A stretch of DNA of 64,000 bases from Paraphysomonas bandaiensis. Lineage: Eukaryota; Chrysophyceae. Below the pieces are notes generated by a model that saw nothing but the letters and a program-made list of their open reading frames with translations, searched no databases and was not told the DNA's origin. The stretch covers positions 124,001 through 188,000 of the forward strand of contig CBFFRP010000150.1 of assembly GCA_965644295.1 (NCBI GenBank). The letters are read 5' to 3'. Made by a program: the position numbers and the translations under genes. This document shows, piece by piece, positions 43,284-52,926 of the stretch (position 1 is its first letter; each line of letters begins with the position of its first letter).

Positions 43284-45011
43284 TTAGGGTTAACCACAAG
43301 TGATAACCACGAGTAGATCTCAAAAAACTAATCGTATCATTATTATATTCAATCAAGTAGTTGTCTTGCAAAGCTATGTTATATAGTAGCAGTACTCTGT
43401 TCTAGTGCGTACATATATACTTGATCAGCTAGCTGCATACAGAAGCTATGATAATCATATTCTTCACTAGCTACATCATTGATATCACGATAGGCATTAA
43501 ATGTATTTTGCAAAATGCAGCCAAACGCAAAGGAATCCTGCTTACCCCTTTCACCCTTAACACCTTTACCCCCATGCTTGTGCGGCCATATGCGGTATTT
43601 GATCTGTCGGTTAAACAAATCGCATACACCAAACTTCTTTTTGTACGCATCAATAGCAGGGCGATGGTGATGAGTACCTCGTCGACCATATCGTGTGTAT
43701 GCATTGCTCATAGCAGTCCTAATCTTAGCATCTTTTTGGCCATGCTGTGGCTTCGCATAGTACTGAACAATTATCTCGCCCGTAGTCTTGTTGTAAACGC
43801 CAGCAAAGTCCCCCACCTTGCGTATCTTCTTCTTAAGCATATCCGTTTGAAGCTTGAATCGATTAGGGTGGACGGCTCCAATGTACTTAACGTTTTGTCG
43901 ATTCAAGAATTCCCTAGTTGAGCTAGAATGGTAAAACGAGTCAAAGACAAGCAAGGTATCGACGTCTTTGTCCACATAAGGACCATCTAGTACATGTCGA
44001 CACCACATTTGTACCACTTGAGAAACCGGAAATGACCCTTCGTCTAATTTACTAACATCATGTAGGCATAAATGCAACAAGTAGGACAAACCATTGGACA
44101 AAATTGATGCTAGCTGATAGAACCACAGCCCCACTCTATCAGGCTTGCTAAAAACCACACGAACATTATCACTTTCACCAAAAAAGCGAAGCAACTTTTC
44201 GTCCCCTGCAACATAGGTACCAATATGCCTGACAATACTCATAAAATTAGCTGACAACTCTTCCAGATACGTGCTATCAACCAGAAAATGAGACAAAACA
44301 AGTTCACAACCAACGATTCCGAACGTCTTGACGAGGTATTTCTCCTCAAAATATTTCTTGAACGCCTTGATTTGAAGACGCAAAGGACGGGTCCGTGCTT
44401 TGACACTAACAGGTACACACTGCTCACCATAAATTCGAATCTTAATGGCCAATATGCAATATATCTTTTTCAAAGACAACCGCAGTGTCCATCCATTGAA
44501 GTATCTGAGTTCATGTTTAGGAATTTCCGATGCAATCTTCGTGACAAAGGCAGGAGGGAGAAACTTCAAGAAAATCTCCAAAAGGGATGCCCTTTGACCC
44601 CCTTTTCGCACATTAAAACACAGATGGCGTTTCTCGCGTATAGCATGAGGCCGCTTGAATGACTCTTTGTCGAAATTAATCAAACGCCATTGTCTTCTCT
44701 CTCTAAGCTTACAGGCGTCGGCAGCAGCTTTTTTCGTGCGCTTCCTTTTGGTCCCTTTCGCGCGCTTTTGAGTTGCTCCTGAAACCATTGTTAGTTGTCA
44801 GCAAGTGGCAATTAATGTCAATTACCTGCACTTTAATTTTATATTGAATTGACTGATCAGCAGTGTAGGTGTAAGTGTCACAAGTGTTGAGATGTTTTAA
44901 CAGTTACAGGTTTTTGCAGTTGGTACAACAAAATCCCGTACTTATCCTATGAGAGGGGACAAAAAAACGAAAAAAAAGCTACTTATGGTTATTACTTATG
45001 GTTAGCCCTAA
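43284..45011 (-). mobile_element. piggyBac-like DNA transposon with intact transposase
   Basis: The inverted termini are TTAGGGTTAACCACAAGTGA (43284) and the inverse of TTAGGGCTAACCATAAGTAA (ending 45011), similar over about 31 bp. The flanks are TTAT on both sides (43280-43283 and 45012-45015); because the bases run on, ATTATT with a terminus of TAGGG is an equal reading. The element is 1728 bp and carries one intronless transposase gene on the minus strand, so it may be autonomous. Confidence 0.8.
43379..44788 (-). CDS. piggyBac-like transposase (DDE_Tnp_1_7 type)
   Basis: This intronless frame of 469 codons starts from the ATG at 44788. After a basic N-terminus (KRTKKAAADACKLRERRQ) the catalytic region shows GDEKLLRFFG, then a FSKPDRVGLWF segment, LVFDSFYHSS and FGVCDLFNRQ. 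These match in order and spacing the three aspartate sites and the K-P-x-x-x-G motif of piggyBac transposases. The usual C-terminal Cys-rich finger is not evident. It should cut and reinsert the element by its inverted termini. No stops or shifts are present. A host-domesticated role is possible in this family, but the flanking inverted repeats point to a live or recent transposon. Confidence 0.82.
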   Translation of the reverse strand: MVSGATQKRAKGTKRKRTKKAAADACKLRERRQWRLINFDKESFKRPHAIREKRHLCFNVRKGGQRASLLEIFLKFLPPAFVTKIASEIPKHELRYFNGWTLRLSLKKIYCILAIKIRIYGEQCVPVSVKARTRPLRLQIKAFKKYFEEKYLVKTFGIVGCELVLSHFLVDSTYLEELSANFMSIVRHIGTYVAGDEKLLRFFGESDNVRVVFSKPDRVGLWFYQLASILSNGLSYLLHLCLHDVSKLDEGSFPVSQVVQMWCRHVLDGPYVDKDVDTLLVFDSFYHSSSTREFLNRQNVKYIGAVHPNRFKLQTDMLKKKIRKVGDFAGVYNKTTGEIIVQYYAKPQHGQKDAKIRTAMSNAYTRYGRRGTHHHRPAIDAYKKKFGVCDLFNRQIKYRIWPHKHGGKGVKGERGKQDSFAFGCILQNTFNAYRDINDVASEEYDYHSFCMQLADQVYMYALEQSTATI

Positions 45012-46172
45012 TTATTACATGTACATCACACTGTGTCATTGCACTACTTGTCATCATTGTATTAACATTGCATTGTATGCACTTACACTTATTACTACAT
45101 CACTCACATCACATTACTACTATACCTATGTAACACTTACATTGTATGCACTTACACTTATCACCATACCACCCACACCACATATATGACATACACTACA
45201 TATCCCTGTATACTGTGTTGGTATTAATTCTTCTCTAGCTGCAGATAGAAGGAATTAGATATCAATGTAGTGCATTCATATTCATCCATACCTTCTACTA
45301 TCTCTATATGTATGTGTATTACCATCTATATTCATCATCACACTCTTATCACCTGCATACTGTATGGCATATTGTACACGTGCTTCTATAAAATCCAAGT
45401 CTTGTTATAAGCACGATCTACATGTATACATGACATGAATATGGCGTATGTATGACATATGTACACATTGTATCACCTGAGGGTCCATTCATGCTGTTAT
45501 GAGGCCATTGGTACTCTCTGTGTGGTCTTCATATTCCTGTGGAACGCATTGAAGTCTAACTTCTTGCATTCATCATCGTTGGAGCCGTGACTTGCCTGAG
45601 ACATCTGTCATCATGAACTTGACTAGTGTGCCAAGTATCATCGTCTATCTCTTACTAGTTATGGAGCGATGGCGTGTGTCTGCAATGAGCGTTAAGAGCA
45701 TCATCTTCTTCAGTCTCTTCTCAACTCTTGTTATTGTCATATGCCGTATTTACCGTATTTACCGTATTTACCGTATTTACCGTATTTACTGTATTTACTG
45801 TATACTTATGTTATATAGCCTTGCTGTTAACACGTAGTTGGAGGTGTCCAGTTATAAGAGCTTAGCTAGGGGTGCCTGAGCTGTTGTAAGGCTATTAACA
45901 AGTGTATTCCTTTTCTTATAACAAGTGTTGGTGATACACTTATCCGATGATTGAGAAAGTTCAACATAGTAATTAGGGAGACCATTCAACTACTCTTCTT
46001 CTTCGCGTAATAACTCTATTTATACAAATCCACATCATCTGCGCTGAAGTTTCGTTCTACCATATCTGCCTTAACGCAAATATTTACATACATTTTGCGA
46101 TCTGCAGGAATATTTCCATTCAAACCATATTTTTGCATAGATATAGTTTAACGCTACAGCGTTACAGAGTGG
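45012..46172. other. Intergenic region with decamer and dinucleotide-rich repeats
   Basis: A short tandem array of a 10-nt unit (CCGTATTTAC, about six copies, the last ones reading CTGTATTTAC) spans about 45743-45806. Around 45060-45180 ACACTTACATT-like words recur. Open frames here are products of these repeats. No gene is supported. Confidence 0.5.
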
Positions 46173-46350
46173 TTGGATGGTCTTCCTAATTACTATGTTG
46201 AACTTGCTCAATCATCGGATAAGTACATAGTTTATGATGACATTGAGAACGACGACGATGATACTATAATTATTGCTGGACTTGATAGTGTATCACCAAC
46301 TGCGAAATCTTGTAGTATAACATCAATTACTGACTCTAGCAGCATGTCAT
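46173..46350 (+). pseudogene. ORF of unknown family, 5' part, split by the gypsy insertion
   Basis: This open frame (WLDGLPNYYVELAQSSDKYI..., acidic then Ser-rich) runs straight into the gypsy LTR, whose TGTAGG supplies a stop. Removing the element and one TCAT joins it in frame to 51886-52325. The start codon at 46173 is the first ATG; the frame may begin earlier, after a splice acceptor. Its 3' half has motifs that resemble a DNA/RNA adenine methyltransferase. Confidence 0.55.
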
Positions 46351-46642
46351 TGTAGGACTATCCACTTACATATAGAATATATACGTGTACATGTCCTGTA
46401 TTATATGATTAGTAGTACAGTACTGTATTGTATACGTGTACCATGTAGTTAGGAATACAAACTGTAGGGAATGTGATTGTTGTTGGGATTAGCAATAGCC
46501 GTTGATATTGTAGACAGTATTATTAGCCGTTGATATTGTAGACAGTATTATTCATGATTCATTATACGATAATAATCATTATTTTGTACTTCTGTACTTG
46601 GGTATTGCTTTGCACACATACACATATGTATGCAAGCCCACA
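46351..46642 (+). repeat. 5' LTR of the gypsy element
   Basis: It is 292 bp, TGTAGGACTATCC to AAGCCCACA. An internal 28-bp tandem duplication (AGCCGTTGATATTGTAGACA and flank) occurs at about 46497-46552, and is present in both LTRs. Confidence 0.95.
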
Positions 46643-46691
46643 GTAATATTACTTAATAAGTAGTACTCAATCTCTGTGATATAACAATATT

Positions 46692-49600
46692 ATGGGGGAA
46701 AGTAAGAGAAGCAAAATAAAAGCAGCTCCTCAAATAGAGGAATTGTTAGCTGCTTCGGGTTCTTCGTCTAAAAAGACGAAAAGAGAGAGAGAATCCTCTC
46801 GAAAACGAGCAAGAGATGCAACAACATCATCTCAAATGCAATCTTCTCCTCAAACTGAGACATCAGTAGAGGCTGAAGGAGAATTGAGTGGAGTATCATT
46901 TCGTGAGCTCTCTTCTTCTCAACCAAAGAGAAAGAAGCAAAGGAGTGGAGATCCGCACCCCAACAGGAGTGAGCGCATTGACTTGAATGAAGTCATTGCG
47001 ACGGAATCCACTCCACATGAAGTAATCAATACCGACTCTATTCCCTACTTAGGTAGTGTGCAAGATGAGGATATCATCGAATTTTGTGAAAATCTCTCGA
47101 AAAGAGATCCTAAAGGGACAAAATTCATAAGGTCAGAAATCATGGCACCAACAGTGCGTGATATGCTTCAGTTTCAGCGACAGCAGGATTTTGGAGATGA
47201 GTCTGACGAGGACTGGCTAGATCCAAACATTGTAACTACTGAGGAATTGATTCAGTGGTTAAAGCAAGCCTTTCTAGAGGAAGAGGAGCGATACTCTGAT
47301 ACATTGGAGCCTCTTCCTAGGTTCATAGATAATATCATTGGACCAAAGGTTAAGGTGGATATTCATGTTCCTAAAGTATTCTTAAAAGAATATGGACGTC
47401 TGAATGAGCTTTATAAGCTCATTCCGGAGGCAAGTCTCACAGAGGTAGCCTCGGATACCATAGTCAAAACCCTCAAGAAAAACATTAAACTTGTGGGCGG
47501 ACATTCCTTCAGAAAGGATGCCAAAGAGAAATTTATAGCGGATATAGGCCAAGGTCAATCTGCACCAAAAGATTTCGGAGCATTCTGTAGAAAGGTGCGA
47601 GAGCTTAACAATGACTATAGTCAAGCTGTGAGAAAAGTAAAGAGGATGGAAACTAAATTGGATTCCAAAGAAACATCTAAGTCTAACAAGACTAAGAATA
47701 CAAAAACTTCATCCTCCAGCTCATCCTCAAGTACTAAAGCAACAACTGATACTAAGGAAGCATGTTGGATATGCGGTAATCTTCATAAAGGTGACTGCAC
47801 CCGCAAAACCTGTGCATGGGCTAACCATGAAAAGAAGCCATGGAAAGATTCCACACAGGGCAAAAAATATGCGGTTATGGGTTGGAGTACCTGCCCTTAT
47901 GTGGAGAATCCTGATGGTCCTCCAAGATCGAAAACAAGTAAGTTATCATGCCCTAAGTGTTTATATATAAATGCTATTGACATGAATAATGATATGCTCG
48001 ATGTCTTTGTATATCCTAAAGCTGATGTCAATGTACAACAGGTAAAGGAAAATCTAAGAGCTAAAGCCTTATTGGACACGGGGGCTACTGGGAATAATTT
48101 CATTAACCAAGAACTTGCTGATATGTTAGTTGCTAGGTATAGAATTCCATTGCACGAGTGTAACATTAAAATTTGTAGTGCGCTTGATAATGCTTGTTGT
48201 AGTAGCAAGCAATATATGATAATAACTATAAGATTAACTGATGAGTATAACAATACTCTTGATATTGAGTTGCAATGTTTGATAATAGATAGCACCTTTG
48301 ATATCATAATTGGTAGAGAAACTATCAAGAAATATAGATTAGTTGATCATTTTCCATCTCACTTTATGGAAAGAGAGTTAGCAGGGAAAATGCTAGCTAC
48401 GGCCGCGGGCCATGCTGAGAAGACTCAGCTTCTCTCGGAACATATTAGTGAGAGAGCCACATGTTATAATAACATGGAAACATTAAGGCGCCAAGCTAAG
48501 GAACACCTTAGTTATAATAATAATTTACTTACAAGTAATAGCTTGGTTAGTACTATGTATTCACCTCCAATATCATCCATGCGTATAAGTGCATATGAAA
48601 AGGAAGATATAGGCGAGATTAGAGATAACTATCTGGAGTCAATCCCAGAAGAAATAGTTACAAATACTCAGGAAAAAGTAGAAGGTACTACGTTACCAAC
48701 TAAAATCTCTGGTCCCGAATCTTTACAAAGGAGGGTGAGAGAAATCCATGAAATCTATAAGGATAGATTTAGAACCACAGTGTCGGATATGCCAATGGAT
48801 GTTCCACCTTTTGAATTAGAGGTAGATAGGGATGCTTGGGAACAACCAAAACATTGTGGTCCGCCACGAAAGATGGATCGAGTACGACAGTATGCTTGTA
48901 AAAAGCAAATCGATACATTTGTGGAGCATGGAATAATACAACCAAGTACGGCTCCTTATTATAGCCAGGTATTATTAGTTCCCAAACCAAATGATAAATG
49001 GCGATTCTGTGTAGACTATAAAGGTCTAAACAAGCACACACAGAGGGAACGTTGGCCAATACCTAACATCAAAGAAATGTTAGAACGTATTGGGTCTAAG
49101 AAACCCAAATACTTCATAATTCTGGATTTAGTATCTGGTTATTACCAGGCTAAAATTTCAGAGTACTCGAGAAAGTGGACGGCATTTATAACCTTCTGGG
49201 GAGTATTCGAATGGCTCCGACTACCCATGGGTTTGAGTGGTGCTCCATCATACTTTCAACGAGTATTAACAACAATTGTGCTTGCCGGGTTGATTATGTT
49301 CATATGTGAATTATATCTAGATGACCTGATTATATATGCTTCTACAGAAGATGAACTAATTGAAAATTACGTTAAAGTTCTAGAACGCTTCAGGAAATAC
49401 AATGTTTACATTAATCCTGAGAAAGTGAAAATAGGAGAGTCCGAAGTACAATATGTAGGACATACTCTAAATGAGGAAGGGTTACACTTTACTAGAGAAC
49501 GTCTGGATAGTGTATTAAATTTCCCAAAGCCTGAAACTATGAAGGGTCTAAAATCTTTCCTCGGATTGGCAAATTATTTTCGGGATCACGTGCACAACCA

Positions 49601-51524
49601 CTCCTTAGTGGTGAGACCGTTAAATAAAATGCTTCTCAACTATCATAGACGTAAACGTCTACAATGGACAGAGGATGCCAATGAAGCATTTGAAAAGATC
49701 AAATTGATGATCCATGAATGTCCAACATTATTTTTCATTGATGACGAGTCACCAATATATTTATTGACCGATGCATCTGATTATGGAATAGGAGCATACC
49801 TCTACCAAGTAGTAGATGGTGTAGAACGTCCAATCGGATTTCTCAGTAAAACATTCGATGAAAGAATGATGAATTGGGATACACCTCAGAAAGAAGGATA
49901 TGCTATATACTATGCCTTAGATAAATGGGACTACCTATTAAGGTATAGATACTTTACGATCAAAACAGATCATAAAAATATTACTCAGTTGAGAACTGAT
50001 TACGCTAAGGATAAGAAAGTTCAGCGATGGTTGAAATGTTTCCAAGCATATGATTATGATCTATGTGATATTAAAGGATCTGATAATGTTGTTGCTGATG
50101 CATTTAGTAGACTATGTGCATTAGAATCTAAAATGGAAACAAAATGTGCTTCCCTAATTCCCGATATTAAAGTTCCAAACAAGGAATGGGAAATTATTAA
50201 AAGATTTCATAACAATGTTACAGGTCATCATGGTATTGATCGTACAATACAAAAATTACGAGACAATGGTCATAAATGGTCAAAGCAAGGGGCACATGTG
50301 ACAAAATTTATTAAAACTTGTCCTTGTTGTCAAAAGATGAGTAGAATTAAACCAATAATTAATGCTCATCCCTTTACTGTCTCAACATATGGCCCGATGC
50401 AAAGAATAGCAGTGGATTTTATTCAGAGTCTGCATCCAGATGAGGATGGATACACTAATATATTAGTGATTATCGATTCTTTTTCTAGGTGGGTAGAATT
50501 AATCCCTACTAAGAATCTCACTGCCATGGCGGCGGCAAAGGGATTGCTTCAACACCTGGGTAGATATGGAGCACCTATTGAGATTCATTCGGATCTTGGA
50601 CCAGCATTTGTGGATGATTTAACAAAATCATTGATAGAAATGGTTGGAAGTAATCAATCATTTTCGATGGCGTATTCTAAAGAAGAAAATGCTATAGTGG
50701 AACGTGCTAATAAAGAAATTTTAAGGCACTTAAGAAATATTATATTTGATAAAAATGTACTAAATAATTGGTCAATGTATCTACCTTTAGTACAAAGAAT
50801 TATGAATTCTTCTAAACATAGAAGCACCGGCGTTACTCCCGCTAGTATTCTATTTGGGAATGCAGTAGATTTAGATAAGAGTTTATTCATTGAACACAAT
50901 GAGAACTTGGACGGGAACGAACAAAAGCTATCACATTGGATAGATAGAATACAAAAGGTTCAGTCCACTATTATGGATGTTGCAAGACGAAATCTTCGCA
51001 AACATGATGAAATCCACATGGCAACTGCACCAAATATACAAACAAAAGAATTTCCAATAAATTCTTATGTGTTAGTTGAGCATAGACAAAATGCTTTACG
51101 TCCTGGACCGGCAAGTAAGTTATTACCATATCTTAAAGGTCCAATGCGAGTAGTCAATGTTATTGGAGACAAATATACTCTTCAAGATATTGTTACTAAA
51201 CGTAATAAAGACTATCATATAAAGAAATTAAGGGAATTTAATTACGATCCCTCTACTATTGACCCCTTACAAGTGGCATGTAAAGATGGTGGAAACTTTT
51301 ATGCTATTGACCATATTTCAAAAATAAAAGGTCGAGCTAAAGGTCCGAAAAGACAAATAAAATTTCTAGTACATTGGATAGGGTATGAAAAACCTACATG
51401 GGAACCATGGGCTAACGTTAGAAAAACGTATGCTCTACAAAATTTCCTAACTCAACATCCTGATGAAAATGTAAGAAATTTACTACCTCGAAATGTGGTT
51501 TATTCTTCTGATGAAGAAGATTAA
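46692..51524 (+). CDS. gypsy Gag-Pol polyprotein with chromodomain
   Basis: The frame is 1610 codons from the first ATG after the LTR. The N-terminal gag region is Lys/Ser-rich. A Cys-rich knuckle (CWICGNLHKGDCTRKTC, about residue 358) follows. The protease is ALLDTGATGNN (about 460). The reverse transcriptase holds IIQPSTAPYYSQVLLVPK, FIILDLVSGYYQ and YLDDLIIYAS (about 875). The RNase H shows LLTDASDYGIGAYLY. The integrase has an HHCC zinc site (GHHGIDRTIQ...CPCCQKM), a D-D-E core (VDFIQSLH, IHSDLGPAF, EENAIVERANKE) and a chromodomain-like end (IKFLVHWIGYEKPTWEPW). The chromodomain probably steers integration to chromatin marks. Single-frame Gag-Pol without a shift or stop occurs in many chromoviruses. 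No damage seen. Confidence 0.95.
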   Translation: MGESKRSKIKAAPQIEELLAASGSSSKKTKRERESSRKRARDATTSSQMQSSPQTETSVEAEGELSGVSFRELSSSQPKRKKQRSGDPHPNRSERIDLNEVIATESTPHEVINTDSIPYLGSVQDEDIIEFCENLSKRDPKGTKFIRSEIMAPTVRDMLQFQRQQDFGDESDEDWLDPNIVTTEELIQWLKQAFLEEEERYSDTLEPLPRFIDNIIGPKVKVDIHVPKVFLKEYGRLNELYKLIPEASLTEVASDTIVKTLKKNIKLVGGHSFRKDAKEKFIADIGQGQSAPKDFGAFCRKVRELNNDYSQAVRKVKRMETKLDSKETSKSNKTKNTKTSSSSSSSSTKATTDTKEACWICGNLHKGDCTRKTCAWANHEKKPWKDSTQGKKYAVMGWSTCPYVENPDGPPRSKTSKLSCPKCLYINAIDMNNDMLDVFVYPKADVNVQQVKENLRAKALLDTGATGNNFINQELADMLVARYRIPLHECNIKICSALDNACCSSKQYMIITIRLTDEYNNTLDIELQCLIIDSTFDIIIGRETIKKYRLVDHFPSHFMERELAGKMLATAAGHAEKTQLLSEHISERATCYNNMETLRRQAKEHLSYNNNLLTSNSLVSTMYSPPISSMRISAYEKEDIGEIRDNYLESIPEEIVTNTQEKVEGTTLPTKISGPESLQRRVREIHEIYKDRFRTTVSDMPMDVPPFELEVDRDAWEQPKHCGPPRKMDRVRQYACKKQIDTFVEHGIIQPSTAPYYSQVLLVPKPNDKWRFCVDYKGLNKHTQRERWPIPNIKEMLERIGSKKPKYFIILDLVSGYYQAKISEYSRKWTAFITFWGVFEWLRLPMGLSGAPSYFQRVLTTIVLAGLIMFICELYLDDLIIYASTEDELIENYVKVLERFRKYNVYINPEKVKIGESEVQYVGHTLNEEGLHFTRERLDSVLNFPKPETMKGLKSFLGLANYFRDHVHNHSLVVRPLNKMLLNYHRRKRLQWTEDANEAFEKIKLMIHECPTLFFIDDESPIYLLTDASDYGIGAYLYQVVDGVERPIGFLSKTFDERMMNWDTPQKEGYAIYYALDKWDYLLRYRYFTIKTDHKNITQLRTDYAKDKKVQRWLKCFQAYDYDLCDIKGSDNVVADAFSRLCALESKMETKCASLIPDIKVPNKEWEIIKRFHNNVTGHHGIDRTIQKLRDNGHKWSKQGAHVTKFIKTCPCCQKMSRIKPIINAHPFTVSTYGPMQRIAVDFIQSLHPDEDGYTNILVIIDSFSRWVELIPTKNLTAMAAAKGLLQHLGRYGAPIEIHSDLGPAFVDDLTKSLIEMVGSNQSFSMAYSKEENAIVERANKEILRHLRNIIFDKNVLNNWSMYLPLVQRIMNSSKHRSTGVTPASILFGNAVDLDKSLFIEHNENLDGNEQKLSHWIDRIQKVQSTIMDVARRNLRKHDEIHMATAPNIQTKEFPINSYVLVEHRQNALRPGPASKLLPYLKGPMRVVNVIGDKYTLQDIVTKRNKDYHIKKLREFNYDPSTIDPLQVACKDGGNFYAIDHISKIKGRAKGPKRQIKFLVHWIGYEKPTWEPWANVRKTYALQNFLTQHPDENVRNLLPRNVVYSSDEED

Positions 51525-51577
51525 TAACAAAGTTTACAGAATTGAGTGTCAATATAACACATTAACACATCAATTAT

Positions 51578-51589
51578 AAGGGGAGGTAG
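51578..51589 (+). other. Polypurine tract of the gypsy element
   Basis: AAGGGGAGGTAG lies directly before the 3' LTR, as expected for the plus-strand primer. Confidence 0.8.
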
Positions 51590-51881
51590 TGTAGGACTAT
51601 CCACTTACATATAGAATATATACGTGTACATGTCCTGTATTATATGATTAGTAGTACAGTACTGTATTGTATACGTGTACCATGTAGTTAGGAATACAAA
51701 CTGTAGGGAATGTGATTGTTGTTGGGATTAGCAATAGCCGTTGATATTGTAGACAGTATTATTAGCCGTTGATATTGTAGACAGTATTATTCATGATTCA
51801 TTATACGATAATAATCATTATTTTGTACTTCTGTACTTGGGTATTGCTTTGCACACATACACATATGTATGCAAGCCCACA
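51590..51881 (+). repeat. 3' LTR of the gypsy element
   Basis: It is 292 bp, with no difference seen from the 5' LTR, and is followed by the TCAT duplication. Confidence 0.95.
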
Positions 51882-51885
51882 TCAT

Positions 51886-52325
51886 CAACTACTGAATCTA
51901 GTAATATGTCATCACCTGCTTCTGTGTCGAAAAGACTTGGTACCATGTCAATTGATAGTTGTCCCACATCAGCTGACACAGCAAGGAGTGCCATATCGAA
52001 GGTTGCATCCAGTGTCAGTACCAGAAGCGTCATGTCTGGGAAGCCTCGTAGTGCCTCACGTGTCGACTACTTTAAAGCACCTGCATGGGTTTACCGTATT
52101 GTATCGACAATTATCAACTTTGATAATGTCAATACGTTATATGATCCATGTGCTGCTGGTTCTGTGTTCAAAACTCTATTGAGTGAAGATAATTACTTAG
52201 ATGAAAACCTTAGTATTGTCGAAAAAGATTTATACGCAGAAGGATACGAGAATGAAGATTACTTACACTCAGAGTTTGATGAATACGACTTCCTTGTGAC
52301 AAATCTTCTAGAGGCGAAGATGTAA
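51886..52325 (+). pseudogene. ORF split by gypsy, 3' part, methyltransferase-like motifs
   Basis: After the target duplication the frame continues (TTESSNMSSPASVSKRL...) with a Ser-rich linker. A segment VNTLYDPCAAGSVFKTLL then resembles the SAM-binding motif I (D-P-C-x-G) of N6-adenine methyltransferases, and further on EYDFLVTN resembles motif IV ([ND]-P-P-[YF]). The Pro-Pro is absent here because the frame changes and stops at 52325. Downstream bases in another frame encode GEDVKVRKIA, matching a stretch in hAT-4 at about 42712-42740. The resemblance is modest and based on motifs only. Confidence 0.45.
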
Positions 52326-52926
52326 AAGTCCGAAAAATTGCTTAGTTTGTATGTATAAATGATTAGGATGGTACAGGAGGGAGTAATAAGTTGATTTTGT
52401 TGAACAAACCTTCTCTCGACGAAAACTTGAAATCAGCGATCAGCACTCTTGAGAGAAAAATCTGTCGGTAAGTTATTGTTGGTCACGATGCAAGTAATGA
52501 ATTGTAACACTAGTGTTTTACTTGCCGTGTTTGAGAACATTTGACCAGTTGAGTCATTTATGTATGTGGATTACACCTTGGTTATGACTGTCATTGAGAC
52601 AAATCTTAACATGACTAGTCAGTAAATAATAATTATCGATTCAACTACATTCTTATCAAGAGGATTATTTGCCCGTATATTACTACATCCAGAGCATAGA
52701 GCATATTCGCCATTATATTATTTAGTAGTTTTTATGGTAGAAACCCGGGGTTTTACAACCTTTACAAATTTAAATTATTTTTTCCTCCCCCTATATATCT
52801 ACTATTAACTCTACCTATTATATCTACTTTTTACTATCTATATTACTTTTTAATTATAACCATATATATTAATAATATATAAAGTAATTAATTTTATTAT
52901 AGGAATATAAGTAATACATTATAAAG
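52326..52926. other. Intergenic A/T-rich region
   Basis: No supported gene. The last 250 bases are over 80% A/T by eye, just before the TTATAAAG target of hAT-3. Confidence 0.4.

Larger units (their letters stand above)
46347..51885 (+). mobile_element. Ty3/gypsy chromovirus LTR retrotransposon, young and apparently intact
   Basis: The element spans 46351-51881 between TCAT target duplications (46347-46350 and 51882-51885). The LTRs are 292 bp each, begin TGTAGGAC, end CCCACA, and look identical. One uninterrupted Gag-Pol frame (46692-51524) includes an integrase chromodomain. Identical LTRs and an open frame mean a very recent, potentially mobile copy. Confidence 0.96.

Noticed and set aside
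43284-45011. The piggyBac-like gene as a domesticated host gene
   Set aside because: It is flanked by matched inverted termini and short direct repeats, so a transposon is the simpler reading.
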